From contig NZ_JAPENL010000001.1 of the NCBI RefSeq assembly GCF_026342015.1, positions 1,612,001-1,676,000 of the forward strand: a stretch of DNA of 64,000 bases, in the 5' to 3' direction. Positions 54,822 to 64,000 of this stretch are shown piece by piece (the first letter of the stretch is position 1; each line of letters starts with the position of its first letter). Source of the DNA: Micromonospora lupini. GTDB lineage: Bacteria > Actinomycetota > Actinomycetes > Mycobacteriales > Micromonosporaceae. A program made the position numbers and the translations under genes. Under the pieces are notes generated by a model. It had not been told where the DNA came from, did not search any database, and saw nothing but the letters and a program-made list of their open reading frames with translations.

Positions 54822-55472
54822 TCAGCCGGGACTGTCGGTGGTCCTGTCGTCCTCGCCGTACTCGCCGCGGATGGGCAGGTAGTAGGCGGGCAGGAAGGCC
54901 GCGATGATGGCGACGCCCGCGATCGGCACGAACGCGCCGACGAGGATGCCGGCGCCGATCCAGGCCAGCGCGAATGCGTAGCGACGGCCGATGGCCCGCA
55001 CCCCGAAGGAGCCGAGACTGGGGTCCAGGAGTCCCGCCCGGCGAAGATGGGCCCAGATGACGTTGAACAGGGCCGCTGCCACCCACAGTGTGCTGCCGTA
55101 GACGACCACCGTCGGCCGTAGCCCCTGCTCCGCGCGGAGCGCGTCGGCGAGCAGCGACGTGGAGAACGGCAGGAACGCGATCACCATCAGGAGCAGCGTG
55201 TTGAGGAACAGGACCGGACGGTCGACGTGCCGGACCCGGTCGAACATGACGTGATGATTGACCCACACCTGCCCGACGAGCAGGAAGCTCAGCGCGTACC
55301 CCAGGTACGACGGCCACAGTGCCCCGAGGCCCGGCAGGAGATGCCCGAAGTCCTTCGGCGGTTGGATCTCCAGCACGAGAAGCGTCACGGCGATGGCGAA
55401 GACCCCGTCGCTGAAGGCGACAAGCCGCCCCGGCTGACGCGTCAGCCGAGGGTTGCCAGGTCGAGACGACAT
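54822..55472 (-). CDS. TMEM175-family potassium channel-like membrane protein (second copy)
   Basis: 216 aa, six transmembrane helices. VAFSDGVFAIAVTLLVLEIQPP in helix 1 and WVNHHVMFDRV after helix 2 are the TMEM175 marks. It is quite different from the member at 25640-26329 outside these motifs, so the two are old paralogues and not a recent duplication. Leaky K+ conductance is expected. Confidence 0.9.
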   Translation of the reverse strand: MSSRPGNPRLTRQPGRLVAFSDGVFAIAVTLLVLEIQPPKDFGHLLPGLGALWPSYLGYALSFLLVGQVWVNHHVMFDRVRHVDRPVLFLNTLLLMVIAFLPFSTSLLADALRAEQGLRPTVVVYGSTLWVAAALFNVIWAHLRRAGLLDPSLGSFGVRAIGRRYAFALAWIGAGILVGAFVPIAGVAIIAAFLPAYYLPIRGEYGEDDRTTDSPG

Positions 55473-55728
55473 GCCCCAGTATCCGATCGGGACGCGATTC
55501 GTTACCGCAAAATTCGTAATCAGCAGGCCCCGGCCGCCTTCGAGGAGTTAAAACAAACTTAAGGCTGCGCGGGCGAAAAAGTGTTATCCGGAGCGGGGAC
55601 GCCGGCCACCAGGAGACCTGCTCACGACCCTCCTTAATTCTTTTTCCGCACGTTGCTGCGGGCTCGGGACGTGCACATACTTCATCCCGACCGGAGCGTT
55701 ATCGCCAACTCGAAGGACACCACTGGCA

Positions 55729-57207
55729 ATGCGGACTCCCCCCGCGCATGTCGCACCGCCGGACCGGGCGCGGAAGCGCCGTCGCCTCGCCCGCACCACG
55801 CTCGCCGCCGCGGTCGTCGCCGCGATCGGCGGCAGCGGCATCTACATCGCCGGCGCCCAGGCCGAAGAAGTCATCGTGCCCGGCCGGGTCCAGGCGGAGG
55901 CATTCGCCGCGCAGTCCGGCGCGCAGACCGAGAGCACCGGCGACACCGACGGCGGCAGGAACGTCGGCTGGCTGGCCGACGGCGACTGGCTGCGGTACGA
56001 CAACGTGTCGATAACCGGCGCCGACCTGACGGCCCGGGTCGCCGCACAGAACACCACGGGCGGCTCGGTCGAGTTGCACCTCGGTGCGCAGGACGGTCAA
56101 CTGCTGGCCAGCTTCCCGATCGCCTCCACCGGCGGCTGGCAGAAGTGGACGACAGTCACCGCGAAGGCGTCCGGCGTGCCGGCCGGCGCGCAGACCGTCT
56201 TCGTCGTCCTGAAGAGCATCGGCACCTCGGACTTCGTGAATCTGAACTGGTTCACGTTCGGTCCGGCGACGGCCACGACGCCGAGCGCCACTGTCGCGCC
56301 GAGCTCCAGCCCGTCGGCGTCCCCCTCGACGTCCCCGTCCAGCGCTCCGGCCGGCGGCGGCTGGGTGCCTGTCGACCAGGCCAGCTGGAGCAAGGAACTG
56401 GCCGCCTTCAACGCGATCAAGCCGAAGGCCGTGCCGCCGGGCACCACCCGCGTCCCCGAGTTCCACACCGACTGCGAGCTCGCCAACTCCGCGCCGGACG
56501 ACCCGATCGTCCTGCCCGGCCTCGCGGGCGCCTCGCACATGCACACGTTCTTCGGCCCCAAGGTCGACGCCTTCACCACCACCGACAAGCTGCTCTCCTC
56601 GACGACCACCTGCAACGCCCCCGGCGACCTGAGCGCCTACTGGGTTCCGGAGCTGCGCAAGGACGGCAAGCCCGTTCCGATGAAGAGCTTCCGGGTCTAC
56701 TACGGCTCGCGGGTCAAGGACCCGTCGACCGTCAAGCCCTTCCCGCCGGGCCTGCGGGTCGTCGAGGGCGACGCCAAGCGGCAGGTGGACACCCCGAAGA
56801 ACGCCGGCAGCAACCAGTTCTGGTGCGCGGGCAGCGCCGAGATCGGCCGCAGCGCCGACGGCAACTGGCCGGTCTGCGCCCCCGGCGGCAACCTGATCTT
56901 CCAGCTGGTGTTCAAGGACTGCTGGGACGGCAAGAACATCGACTCACCCGATCACAAGTCGCACATGGGCGACCCCGTCAACGGCGTCTGCACCGGCAAG
57001 TACCCGGTCGCGGTGCCCGACCTGTCCTTCATGGTCAACTACGAGTCGCTGGGCGGGGACGGTCTCAGCCTCTCCTCCGGCAAGCCGTCCTCGATGCACG
57101 GCGACTTCATGAACGCCTGGGAGCCGGACCACCTGGGCGCCCTGGTGAAGTCCTGCCTCAACCAGAACGCCAAGTGCGGGGTGGAACCGACGTTCGCCGG
57201 GGGCTGA
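55729..57207 (+). CDS. secreted CBM6-DUF1996 protein
   Basis: 492 aa, ATG 55729 (GAAGGA 12 nt upstream). Signal/anchor: RKRRRLARTTLAAAVVAAIGG to AQAEE. CBM6 at about 48-175: RVQAEAFAAQSGAQTEST, GWLADGDWLRYDNV, NLNWFTFGP. A Ser/Pro linker (about 180-210), then DUF1996 at about 225-485 with FHTDCELANSAPDDP, SHMHTFFG, NQFWCAG, CWDGKNIDSPDHKSHMG and four or more Cys. DUF1996 has no assigned activity that I know; its His-rich SHMHTFFG looks like a metal site. The CBM6 suggests a polysaccharide target. Confidence 0.88.
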   Translation: MRTPPAHVAPPDRARKRRRLARTTLAAAVVAAIGGSGIYIAGAQAEEVIVPGRVQAEAFAAQSGAQTESTGDTDGGRNVGWLADGDWLRYDNVSITGADLTARVAAQNTTGGSVELHLGAQDGQLLASFPIASTGGWQKWTTVTAKASGVPAGAQTVFVVLKSIGTSDFVNLNWFTFGPATATTPSATVAPSSSPSASPSTSPSSAPAGGGWVPVDQASWSKELAAFNAIKPKAVPPGTTRVPEFHTDCELANSAPDDPIVLPGLAGASHMHTFFGPKVDAFTTTDKLLSSTTTCNAPGDLSAYWVPELRKDGKPVPMKSFRVYYGSRVKDPSTVKPFPPGLRVVEGDAKRQVDTPKNAGSNQFWCAGSAEIGRSADGNWPVCAPGGNLIFQLVFKDCWDGKNIDSPDHKSHMGDPVNGVCTGKYPVAVPDLSFMVNYESLGGDGLSLSSGKPSSMHGDFMNAWEPDHLGALVKSCLNQNAKCGVEPTFAGG

Positions 57208-57225
57208 TCCCCGCATCCGCACCTA

Positions 57226-57262
57226 GGACGGCCCTCTCGCCCCCCGGGCGCGGGGGCCGTCC
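57226..57262 (+). terminator. hairpin after CBM6-DUF1996
   Basis: GGACGGCCC (57226-57234) pairs with GGGCCGTCC (57254-57262) around a C/G-rich loop that can pair further. Confidence 0.6.
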
Positions 57263-57396
57263 GCCGTCCGCCGCACCGATCGGCTCGATTTCGGGTGGCC
57301 GACACCCGACACCGGCGCACGTGGTAGCCGACTGTGACCATCGTGTGACCACGCGCAGACTCCTCCCCGACATGTTCCCGTCGAATGGAGGAACAG

Positions 57397-58482
57397 ATGC
57401 GTCTCCGCTCGTTCGTCACCGCCGCGCTGGCCGCCGTCCTGGCCGCCGGCGCACTCACACCGCCGACGCCGGCCGCCGCGGCCACCGCCGACCGCTGGGG
57501 GTTCGCGTACGTACAGGACCCCACGGTGCCGGTCTGGACCGTGCTGGACACCAGCCGGCAGTGGGGTAGCTGGAAGACGGCGTTCCCGGCCGCCTGGGCC
57601 GCCGGCGTCAAGCTCGCGCCCGGCCGGTTCCAGGTCCGCTTCCCACAGGTGGGCGCCAGCTCGCGGGGCGTGCCGCACGTGACACCTGTGAACCGGACCG
57701 GGCACTACTGCGAGGTGGTTCGCTGGTTCCAGTCCGGCGCCGACGAGATCGTCGACGTGCAGTGCCACAAACCCGGCGGCACGCGCGAGGACACCCCGTT
57801 CACAGTGCTCTGGACGACCAGCTCAGGCGTACTGCCGGCCGGCACCTCCCACGCGTACGTGCAGTGGGGCAGCGGCGTGGTGGTGCAGTCGTACAACTCG
57901 ACGGGCGTGGTGAACACGGTCGGGCCCCTGGGGGTCGGGCAGTACCTGGTGCGTCTGCCCGGGGTGGGGTTGGCCGGGGTGCTCGCCGGTGACGTGCAGG
58001 TCACCGCCGTGCAGCCGAACGCCGGCCCCCGTCGGTGCAAGGTCTACGCCTGGACCGCGGTCGGCAGCGACGTGCAGGTGTACGTCTTCTGCTACGACCA
58101 GGCCGGAGCGTTCGTCAACACCGACTTCGCCCTGTCCTACCACCGCCGACGGCCGGTGATCGGCTCTCTCGCGCCGCCGTCACGCTTCGGGTACCTGGGC
58201 ACCGCCGTCGGCGGGCCGACAAACGACAACTCGGTGCTCGGCGTCGGCGCGAACACGGTGGCGCCGCTGGCGCCGGCCGGCCGTTACCTGGCGACCTTCC
58301 CGCAGATCGGCCTGAAGGAGACCCACGTCCAGGTGGTGGCGCAGGGCGCCGGCAGCAACTACTGCCACCTCACCCAGCCGTGGACGTACACCACGAACGC
58401 CGACGTCGACGTGATCTGCTTCGACAACGCCGGTGTGGTCACCCCGCACCGTTTCCTGGCCACCTTCACCTCCCGGCTCTGA
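57397..58482 (+). CDS. secreted protein of three homologous repeats, unknown function
   Basis: 361 aa from ATG 57397 after GGAGGAA (an ATG four codons earlier overlaps that site). Signal peptide to about residue 29. The mature protein is three repeats of about 100 residues; each starts near a GFAYVQ, SHAYVQ or FGYLGT strand, passes through a motif like GRFQVRFPQVG, GQYLVRLPGVG or GRYLATFPQIG, and ends with a pair of cysteines in YCEVVRWF-DVQCHK, RCKVYAWT-YVFCYD or YCHLTQPW-DVICFD. I recognise no named family. Each repeat is probably a small disulfide-closed beta-domain. Confidence 0.88.
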   Translation: MRLRSFVTAALAAVLAAGALTPPTPAAAATADRWGFAYVQDPTVPVWTVLDTSRQWGSWKTAFPAAWAAGVKLAPGRFQVRFPQVGASSRGVPHVTPVNRTGHYCEVVRWFQSGADEIVDVQCHKPGGTREDTPFTVLWTTSSGVLPAGTSHAYVQWGSGVVVQSYNSTGVVNTVGPLGVGQYLVRLPGVGLAGVLAGDVQVTAVQPNAGPRRCKVYAWTAVGSDVQVYVFCYDQAGAFVNTDFALSYHRRRPVIGSLAPPSRFGYLGTAVGGPTNDNSVLGVGANTVAPLAPAGRYLATFPQIGLKETHVQVVAQGAGSNYCHLTQPWTYTTNADVDVICFDNAGVVTPHRFLATFTSRL

Positions 58483-58548
58483 CGCCACGAGGGCGCCGGC
58501 GGTGGCCCCTCGCGGTCGCCGCCGGTGGGACGAGGCCGTTCTGACGCA

Positions 58549-58606
58549 GGCATCCGGTCCCGCCACGGCCCGATCTGGTGATCGTGCCGGAGCGGGACCG
58601 GATGCC
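58549..58606. terminator. 15-bp hairpin between convergent secreted protein genes
   Basis: GGCATCCGGTCCCGC (58549-58563) pairs perfectly with GCGGGACCGGATGCC (58592-58606); the 28-nt loop folds again (CGATC/GATCG). Confidence 0.85.
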
Positions 58607-58660
58607 CCCGCGCTGCTGTCGGTCGCGCTGGTCCACTCGTGGAGCCGGCCGAGCAGCCGG

Positions 58661-60292
58661 TCAGCCGAAGCAGTTGGCGACGGGCGGTGCGCTGGGCGTG
58701 CAGTTGGTGGGCCGGTTGCCGCTGACGACCGACTTCTCGTCCACGGTGGCCTGACCGCCGTCGTTGAAGATCCCGCCCGGTGCCAGGACGGAGATGTTGT
58801 CCGTGACCCTGGATTCGGTCAGGTTGACGGTGCCCCTGTTGTAGATGCCGCCGGCCCGCGAGTTCGTACCGAACGCCTTGTTGCGGACGACCTGGGTGCG
58901 CCGCAGCACGACGACGCCGCTGCCGACGAAGACGCCGCCGCCGTTCTCGATGGTGCTGTTCGTGCTGGCGGCGTTCTCACTGATCTGGACGTCCTCGGCC
59001 ACGAAGCGACCGATCTGGTTGAAGATCCCGCCACCGCGCTGGCCGGCATTGTTGCGGCTGATCTTGCTGTGCTCCAGGTGGAAGACGCCGTCGCTGAAGA
59101 TCCCGCCGCCCTCGCTGCCTGTCGAGTTCTCGCTGACCTCGATGTTCCGGGCCGTGGTGGTCGCGTTGATTCCGCTGCGGATGCCACCGCCCCGGAAGCC
59201 TGCGGTGTTGTGGTGGACACGGACGTCCTCGAGCACGGCGACGCTTGAGTTCGACAGGCCGCCACCCGTGCCACCGATCGGCAGGATGTTGACGACCCCG
59301 ATCGTGCTGTTGTCGCTGAGTCTGGCGTTGCGCACGGTGAGGTTGCCGTTGTTGTACACGCCTCCACCGTCGAACAGGGAACCGTTGTCGCTGATCCTGC
59401 TCTCGTCGTCCCCGTGCTTGTCGCCGTCCTTGCCGTCCCGGCCCTTGTCGTCCCGGCCCTTGCCGTCCCGGCCCTTGTCGTCCCGGCCCTTGTCCGCGTC
59501 GTGGTCGCTCCGGCCGAGGATGCTGGTGTCACCGAAGTTGGCGATCCCGCCGCCCGAGCCGTTGGTGTGGTTGAAGACCACGTCGATGTTCTCGAGTGTG
59601 GCCCGGCCGCCGATGTCGATCCGGATACCGCCTCCGCCACCGCCGATCCCACTCGTGTCCTCGCCGCCCTTGATGGTGACGTCGCGCAGCTTCAGGTCAC
59701 CGCCGGCGCCCACCTCGAGAATCCGGAACGGTGTGGCGGTGGCCGCGCGGACGATCGTCGACCCCCTCCCGTCGATCGTGACCGGCTGCGTGATGATCGG
59801 CAGGCCGATGGGACCGTGGGGCACCGGCGGCTGAGGCGCGGACGCGTTGAGCGTGTAGGTGCACCTCTCGGCGAGCTTGAGTTTCGCCCCGTGGCCGGCG
59901 TTCGCGCGGACGAGCGCAGCGATCAGCTCGTTCGCGCCGCAGGGTACGTCCCTGACGTCGTCGCCCCCGCCGCTCCACTTGTCGTCGCCCTTGTGATCCT
60001 TGTCGTCGCCCTTGTGGTCCTTGTCGTCGCGACCGCCGGAACCGTGCCCTCCGTCGTCGTCGCCCGCCGCCCGGCTGCTCCCGGTGAGGACCTGCTCTCC
60101 GACGTTGAGCAGTTTGCCGCCGCTCGTCGCGAACGCTCCGGTCACGCCTGTCGGCGCCCCGACGGCGACCAGGCCGGCCACCCCGGTCAGCCCGGCGACG
60201 CCGGCGACGAGCCAGCGCGCCCGTCGCCTCCTCGACCGTTGTGGTTGATCTGGCGCTGGATCGCCGGCGCTCGGGTGTCGATGGTTGGACAT
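58661..60292 (-). CDS. beta-helix surface protein with charged tandem repeats
   Basis: 543 aa from ATG 60292, with GGAGAAGGG upstream. An N-terminal transmembrane or signal helix (RRRRARWLVAGVAGLTGVAGLVAVGAPTG). Residues about 150-530 are a right-handed parallel beta-helix of polymorphic outer-membrane-like repeats: the unit GGGIxxxG...LxxVxxxxNxAxxxGGG occurs about ten times (GGGGIRIDIGG, GGGIANFGD, GGGVYNNGN, GGGIFSDGV, GGGIFNQIG, GGIYNRGTV). Two low-complexity runs rich in Asp and Lys interrupt it, DDKDHKGDDKDHKGDDK before the helix and a GRDDKGRDGK repeat inside. Possibly a surface adhesin or polysaccharide-binding protein; no active-site pattern seen. Confidence 0.85.
   Translation of the reverse strand: MSNHRHPSAGDPAPDQPQRSRRRRARWLVAGVAGLTGVAGLVAVGAPTGVTGAFATSGGKLLNVGEQVLTGSSRAAGDDDGGHGSGGRDDKDHKGDDKDHKGDDKWSGGGDDVRDVPCGANELIAALVRANAGHGAKLKLAERCTYTLNASAPQPPVPHGPIGLPIITQPVTIDGRGSTIVRAATATPFRILEVGAGGDLKLRDVTIKGGEDTSGIGGGGGGIRIDIGGRATLENIDVVFNHTNGSGGGIANFGDTSILGRSDHDADKGRDDKGRDGKGRDDKGRDGKDGDKHGDDESRISDNGSLFDGGGVYNNGNLTVRNARLSDNSTIGVVNILPIGGTGGGLSNSSVAVLEDVRVHHNTAGFRGGGIRSGINATTTARNIEVSENSTGSEGGGIFSDGVFHLEHSKISRNNAGQRGGGIFNQIGRFVAEDVQISENAASTNSTIENGGGVFVGSGVVVLRRTQVVRNKAFGTNSRAGGIYNRGTVNLTESRVTDNISVLAPGGIFNDGGQATVDEKSVVSGNRPTNCTPSAPPVANCFG
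59431..59490 (-). repeat. tandem 30-bp repeat coding GRDDKGRDGK
   Basis: Two perfect 30-bp copies (59431-59460 and 59461-59490), each made of two similar 15-bp halves, insert charged residues into the beta-helix. A related 21-bp repeat encoding DHKGDDK lies at about 59977-60030. Confidence 0.9.
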
Positions 60293-60329
60293 ACCTGGCC
60301 CTTCTCCGTACACCATGTCTCTGCACGTC

Positions 60330-60437
60330 ACACTCGGTGCAGACAGCGACAAATCGGTTGTCGCCCCCACGGGGAACGTAGCCGAGCGGAACTCGCATTA
60401 ACCGGTCTTATGCGAAGAAGTCCTACATTCGGTGCAG
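60330..60437. promoter_or_regulatory. direct repeat ACAYTCGGTGCAG upstream of the beta-helix gene
   Basis: ACACTCGGTGCAG (60330-60342) and ACATTCGGTGCAG (60425-60437) are 95 bp apart (nine turns), in the 316-bp region upstream of the beta-helix gene. Candidate activator or sigma sites. The rest of 60293-60608 holds the terminator of the next gene and nothing else I can support. Confidence 0.4.
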
Positions 60438-60504
60438 GTGGCGCGTGACGACCACGACGGACGACGGGCCCGGCACCGACCGGCCCATCGATGACAAACA
60501 GATG

Positions 60505-60564
60505 CCCTCCAGCCCGGTGGAGTCCTTGCGGACGGGGGGATGAACTCCACCAGGGGCTGGAGGG
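60505..60564 (-). terminator. long hairpin after the AOC-like gene
   Basis: CCCTCCAGCCCGGTGGAGT (60505-60523) pairs with the segment 60544-60564 except for a 2-nt bulge, 20-nt loop, about 45 nt past the stop at 60609. Confidence 0.75.
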
Positions 60565-60608
60565 ACGTCGGTATCTCGCTGCCTACCGCGACATCGGGCC
60601 GGAGCCGA

Positions 60609-61145
60609 TCACGGCCCCAGCTTGATGTTGGAGACCAGGGGAATCAGCGGATCGGTCAGGTCGATCAGCCGCCAACTCCACAGACCAGACATTCCCAGGT
60701 AGATTCCGGCCGTTCCCTTCACCGGGATCTGCACCCACTCCTGGGCGATCACCGCTTCACGGTCCATGGGGCCCTCGGCGCAGAGCGAGCCGTCCTCGAG
60801 GTGGAACTGCTCGGTGACGTACTGGATCATGTGACCGTCGGACTTGCGCTCGCCGATCGCGTGATTGACGCCGTACGCCTTGCCGATGAGTTCCGTGCCG
60901 GACTCGTCGTACAGGTCGTCGAAGTAGAGCGCCACCCAGCCGACCGGCACATGGCGTGGATCCACCTCCATGTTCACGTGGATCTTGGTCGTCTTCTCGA
61001 TCATCCTGAGTTCGAGCATGCGGACTCCATTGATGGCGGGCGTGATTTCCGAGATTGAGATGAACAGTATTCGACCCCTCTTACCTCCCGCTAAAGCGAT
61101 TCCATAGTCATTATTGGGCGGCAATTCGAACGTGTTGACCGCCAT
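60609..61145 (-). CDS. hypothetical protein, possibly allene-oxide-cyclase-barrel-like
   Basis: 178 aa. Beta-rich throughout: RILFISISEI, VGWVALYFDDLYDESG, DGHMIQYVTEQFHLEDGSL and GTAGIYLGMSGLWSWRLID. The pattern of strands and the DLYDESG and GTAGIYLGMSG elements resemble the AOC-like eight-strand barrel proteins found near secondary-metabolite genes. The resemblance is weak. No Shine-Dalgarno is visible, so a leaderless start is possible. It is divergent from a phosphopantetheinyl transferase, and the AT-richer DNA around its 5' end differs from neighbours. Confidence 0.65.
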   Translation of the reverse strand: MAVNTFELPPNNDYGIALAGGKRGRILFISISEITPAINGVRMLELRMIEKTTKIHVNMEVDPRHVPVGWVALYFDDLYDESGTELIGKAYGVNHAIGERKSDGHMIQYVTEQFHLEDGSLCAEGPMDREAVIAQEWVQIPVKGTAGIYLGMSGLWSWRLIDLTDPLIPLVSNIKLGP

Positions 61146-61164
61146 CTTTGGCGATGGTTAATGT
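61135..61164 (+). promoter_or_regulatory. promoter of the phosphopantetheinyl transferase gene
   Basis: TTGACC (61135-61140) and TAATGT (61159-61164) with an 18-nt spacer. The -35 box lies inside the 5' end of the divergent gene at 61145. Confidence 0.6.
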
Positions 61165-61210
61165 GACGGCGAATCGAGCTGGATCGAACAGCATCGAGGG
61201 GATTAATCGC

Positions 61211-62008
61211 ATGACGGACACTGTCGACACACCATTGGCGCCGCCGACCGCTGCCCTGCCCCGTACCGTGCCGGTGATCGTCGCGCCCGACCGCCGCGAC
61301 GACGGCTCGGTGCTCGGCGGCCTGCTGCCACGGGATGTGGCGTGGGCCGAACGTTTCGACGACGCCGAGCCCGGCGTGCTGTTCCCCGAGGAGGCCGCGA
61401 CGATCGCCCGCGCGGTGACGCCCCGGCAACGCGAGTTCGCGAGCGGGCGCTGGTGTGCCCGTCGCGGCCTGGCCCAGCTCGGGTACCCCGCCGTGCCCAT
61501 CCTGCCGGGAGAGCGAGGCGCGCCGACCTGGCCGCACGGCGCGGTCGGCGCGATCACCCACTGCGCCGGGTACCGTGCCGCGGCGGTGGCCCGGACCGAG
61601 ACGACGCTTGCCATCGGTGTGGACGCCGAACCGAACGCCCCGCTCCCGGACGGCGTGCTGAGCGTGATCTCGCTACCCGTGGAGCGTGCCGACCTCGCCC
61701 GACTCCGCGACGCCGACCCGGCGACATCATGGGACCGCCTGCTCTTCTGCACCAAGGAGACGATCTACAAGGTCTGGTACCCGCTGGTGCGACGCCCGCT
61801 CGGCTTCGAGGACGCGCACGTCCGCTTCCACAGGTCCGGCGTCTTCGAGGCACGCCTGCTTGTGGACGGGCCGCTGGTGGAGCTGTCGGGCCGCTGGGCG
61901 GTCCGCAGAGGTCTCCTGGCCTGCGCGATCGTCGTGCCGGCCGCACGGCGTCAGGTCCTCCTCGGCACCGGTGCCAACGCGCTGACCAGGGTGCCCCGCA
62001 CGGCCTGA
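61211..62008 (+). CDS. 4'-phosphopantetheinyl transferase (Sfp/EntD type)
   Basis: 265 aa from ATG 61211, with GAGGGG upstream; the earlier in-frame TTG at 61148 is not supported. EntD-like N-domain (VAWAERFDDAEPGVLFPEEAATIARA, GRWCARRGLAQLG) followed by the ACPS domain: ITHCAGYRAAAVARTET, AIGVDAEPNAPL with its metal-binding Asp and Glu, and LLFCTKETIYKVWYPL holding the WxxKEaxxK core. It moves the phosphopantetheine arm of CoA to carrier proteins of NRPS, PKS or siderophore assembly. No such cluster is in the window, so it probably serves others. Confidence 0.93.
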   Translation: MTDTVDTPLAPPTAALPRTVPVIVAPDRRDDGSVLGGLLPRDVAWAERFDDAEPGVLFPEEAATIARAVTPRQREFASGRWCARRGLAQLGYPAVPILPGERGAPTWPHGAVGAITHCAGYRAAAVARTETTLAIGVDAEPNAPLPDGVLSVISLPVERADLARLRDADPATSWDRLLFCTKETIYKVWYPLVRRPLGFEDAHVRFHRSGVFEARLLVDGPLVELSGRWAVRRGLLACAIVVPAARRQVLLGTGANALTRVPRTA

Positions 62009-62030
62009 CGCGGCACTGCGGCGCCGAGTC

Positions 62031-63042
<1,012 letters not shown>

Positions 63043-63050
<8 letters not shown>

Positions 63051-64000
63051 CGGCGATCACCTTCTCCAACGCGGCCTCCAGCTCACCGCTGATGAACGGC
63101 AGGCCACTGATCTTGGTGTGGGGCAGGGCGTCGACCAGGTAGCGGGCGCGCACGATGCCGGCGAGCTGGCCGAGGTTCATCTCCGGGACGACGACCCTGT
63201 CGTACGCCGCCAGGACCTCGCCGAGGTTGGCCGGCAGCGGGGCGAGGTGCCGCAGGTGCGCCTGGGCGATGGACAGCCCGCGCTGCCGCAGCGCCCGACA
63301 GGCGGCCCCGATCGGGCCGTACGTCGAACCCCAACCGAGCACCAGGACGCGAGCGTTCCCGTCCGGATCCTCGACGTCGAGGTCGGGAACGTCGATCATC
63401 TCGATGCGGGCCGCCCGGGTACGCACCATGAAGTCGTGGTTCGCCGGGTCGTACGAGATGTCACCGGTCTTGTCGGCCTTCTCCAGCCCACCGATCCGGT
63501 GCTCCAGGCCCGGGGTTCCCGGAATCGCCCACGGCCGGGCGAGGGTCTGCGGATCGCGCAGGTACGGCAGGAACCTGCCGTCCTCGCTGTTGGGAGCGGT
63601 GGCAAATTCGACTGTGAGATCGGGCAGCTCGTCGGCCGAGGGCAGCAGCCACGGCTCGGCGCCGTTCGCCACGTAGTTGTCCGACAGCAGGATCACAGGC
63701 GTCCGATACGTCAACGCGATCCGGGCCGCCTCCAACGCCGCGAAGAAACAGTCCGACGGCGACTTCGGCGCGATCACCGCGACCGGCGCCTCGCCGTGCC
63801 GCCCGTACAACGCCATGTTCAGGTCGGCCTGCTCGGTCTTGGTCGGCATCCCCGTCGACGGGCCGGCCCGCTGCACATCCACGATCACCAGCGGCAGCTC
63901 CAACGCCACCGCAAGCGAGATCGTCTCGCTCTTGAGCGCCACACCCGGACCGGACGTGGTCGTCACCCCCAGGGCCCCGCCGTACGACGCGCCCAACGCC
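63043..64000 (-). CDS. korA: 2-oxoglutarate:ferredoxin oxidoreductase alpha subunit (partial, runs off the right edge)
   Basis: The C-terminal 319 codons are present, of about 600 in the family. YGGALGVTTTSGPGVALKSE is the conserved KorA site and GPSTGMPTKTEQADLNMALYG is the substrate/TPP-binding region; the C-terminus has VLGWGSTYGP and MNLGQLAGIVRARY. No start codon is in the window; internal ATGs are not starts. The stop overlaps korB by 8 bp. Confidence 0.96.

Noticed and set aside
55473..55728. riboswitch or small RNA upstream of CBM6-DUF1996
   Set aside because: The AT-rich patches (TTAAAACAAACTTAA) suggest a promoter, but there is no conserved riboswitch core or paired structure.

Overview
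The window is high-GC actinobacterial DNA, most like Micromonospora or a close relative in the Micromonosporaceae. The reasons are the strong G/C bias at third codon positions, GTG and TTG starts, a furA-katG pair, two-subunit 2-oxoacid:ferredoxin oxidoreductase genes of actinobacterial type, and many secreted polysaccharide-degrading enzymes with CBM2, CBM13 and CBM6 modules. I see no tRNA, rRNA, CRISPR array, insertion sequence or phage gene. Both edges cut genes: a SAM-methyltransferase on the left and korA on the right.

Layout. 0-1.4 kb: DUF574 methyltransferase (partial) and a PaaX-like regulator. 1.6-8.3 kb: a CE1-CBM2 esterase, a RibD/DHFR-like reductase, furA-katG and a GH11-CBM2 xylanase. 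8.4-15.6 kb: a VOC protein, an operon of AhpD-like protein, membrane protein and membrane-anchored multicopper oxidase, a NarL-type two-component pair, and a divergent methyltransferase/TetR pair around a perfect palindrome. 15.8-23.8 kb: a GH95 alpha-fucosidase, then a MarR-MFS unit divergent from two LLM flavin/F420 monooxygenases and an F420:NADP reductase-like protein, with two TTGAC-N2-GTCAA sites between them. 24-31 kb: TPR, GNAT, TMEM175-type channel, PL1 pectate lyase, a tandem-PGRP amidase and a small secreted protein. 31.8-39.4 kb: GH30-CBM2 behind a perfect CebR-type box, a duplicated membrane protein, a GT2 with a GT-C-like membrane protein, and GH10-CBM13. 40-41 kb: a Pro-rich secreted protein and a small resolvase-like protein.

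41.1-47.3 kb holds the most interesting unit: six co-directional genes for a GntR regulator, allophanate hydrolase (AtzF), a biuret-hydrolase-like enzyme (BiuH), a second isochorismatase-fold hydrolase (candidate triuret hydrolase), an NCS2 permease and an AtzH-like 1-carboxybiuret decarboxylase. Together they could form a complete triuret to carboxybiuret to biuret to allophanate to ammonia + CO2 pathway with its own transporter and regulator.

47.4-51.9 kb is a cell-wall block: two paralogous secreted proteins that share an I36-like N-terminal module but end in SpoIID or M23 catalytic domains, a peptidoglycan-binding/M15-like peptidase, an XRE-TM-NBR1-Ig protein and a small Cys-rich secreted protein. 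52-55.5 kb: an ECF42-type sigma factor operon with YCII, a DHFR-like reductase and a membrane protein, then a second TMEM175 homologue. 55.7-60.3 kb: CBM6-DUF1996, a three-repeat secreted protein and a beta-helix protein with charged tandem repeats. 60.6-64 kb: a small protein divergent from a phosphopantetheinyl transferase, then korAB.

Two themes recur. One is degradation of plant cell wall (CE1, GH11, GH95, PL1, GH30, GH10, possibly CBM6-DUF1996). The other is scavenging and redox chemistry (KatG, multicopper oxidase, LLM enzymes, triuret/biuret nitrogen). GC-rich hairpins close most transcription units and often separate convergent genes.
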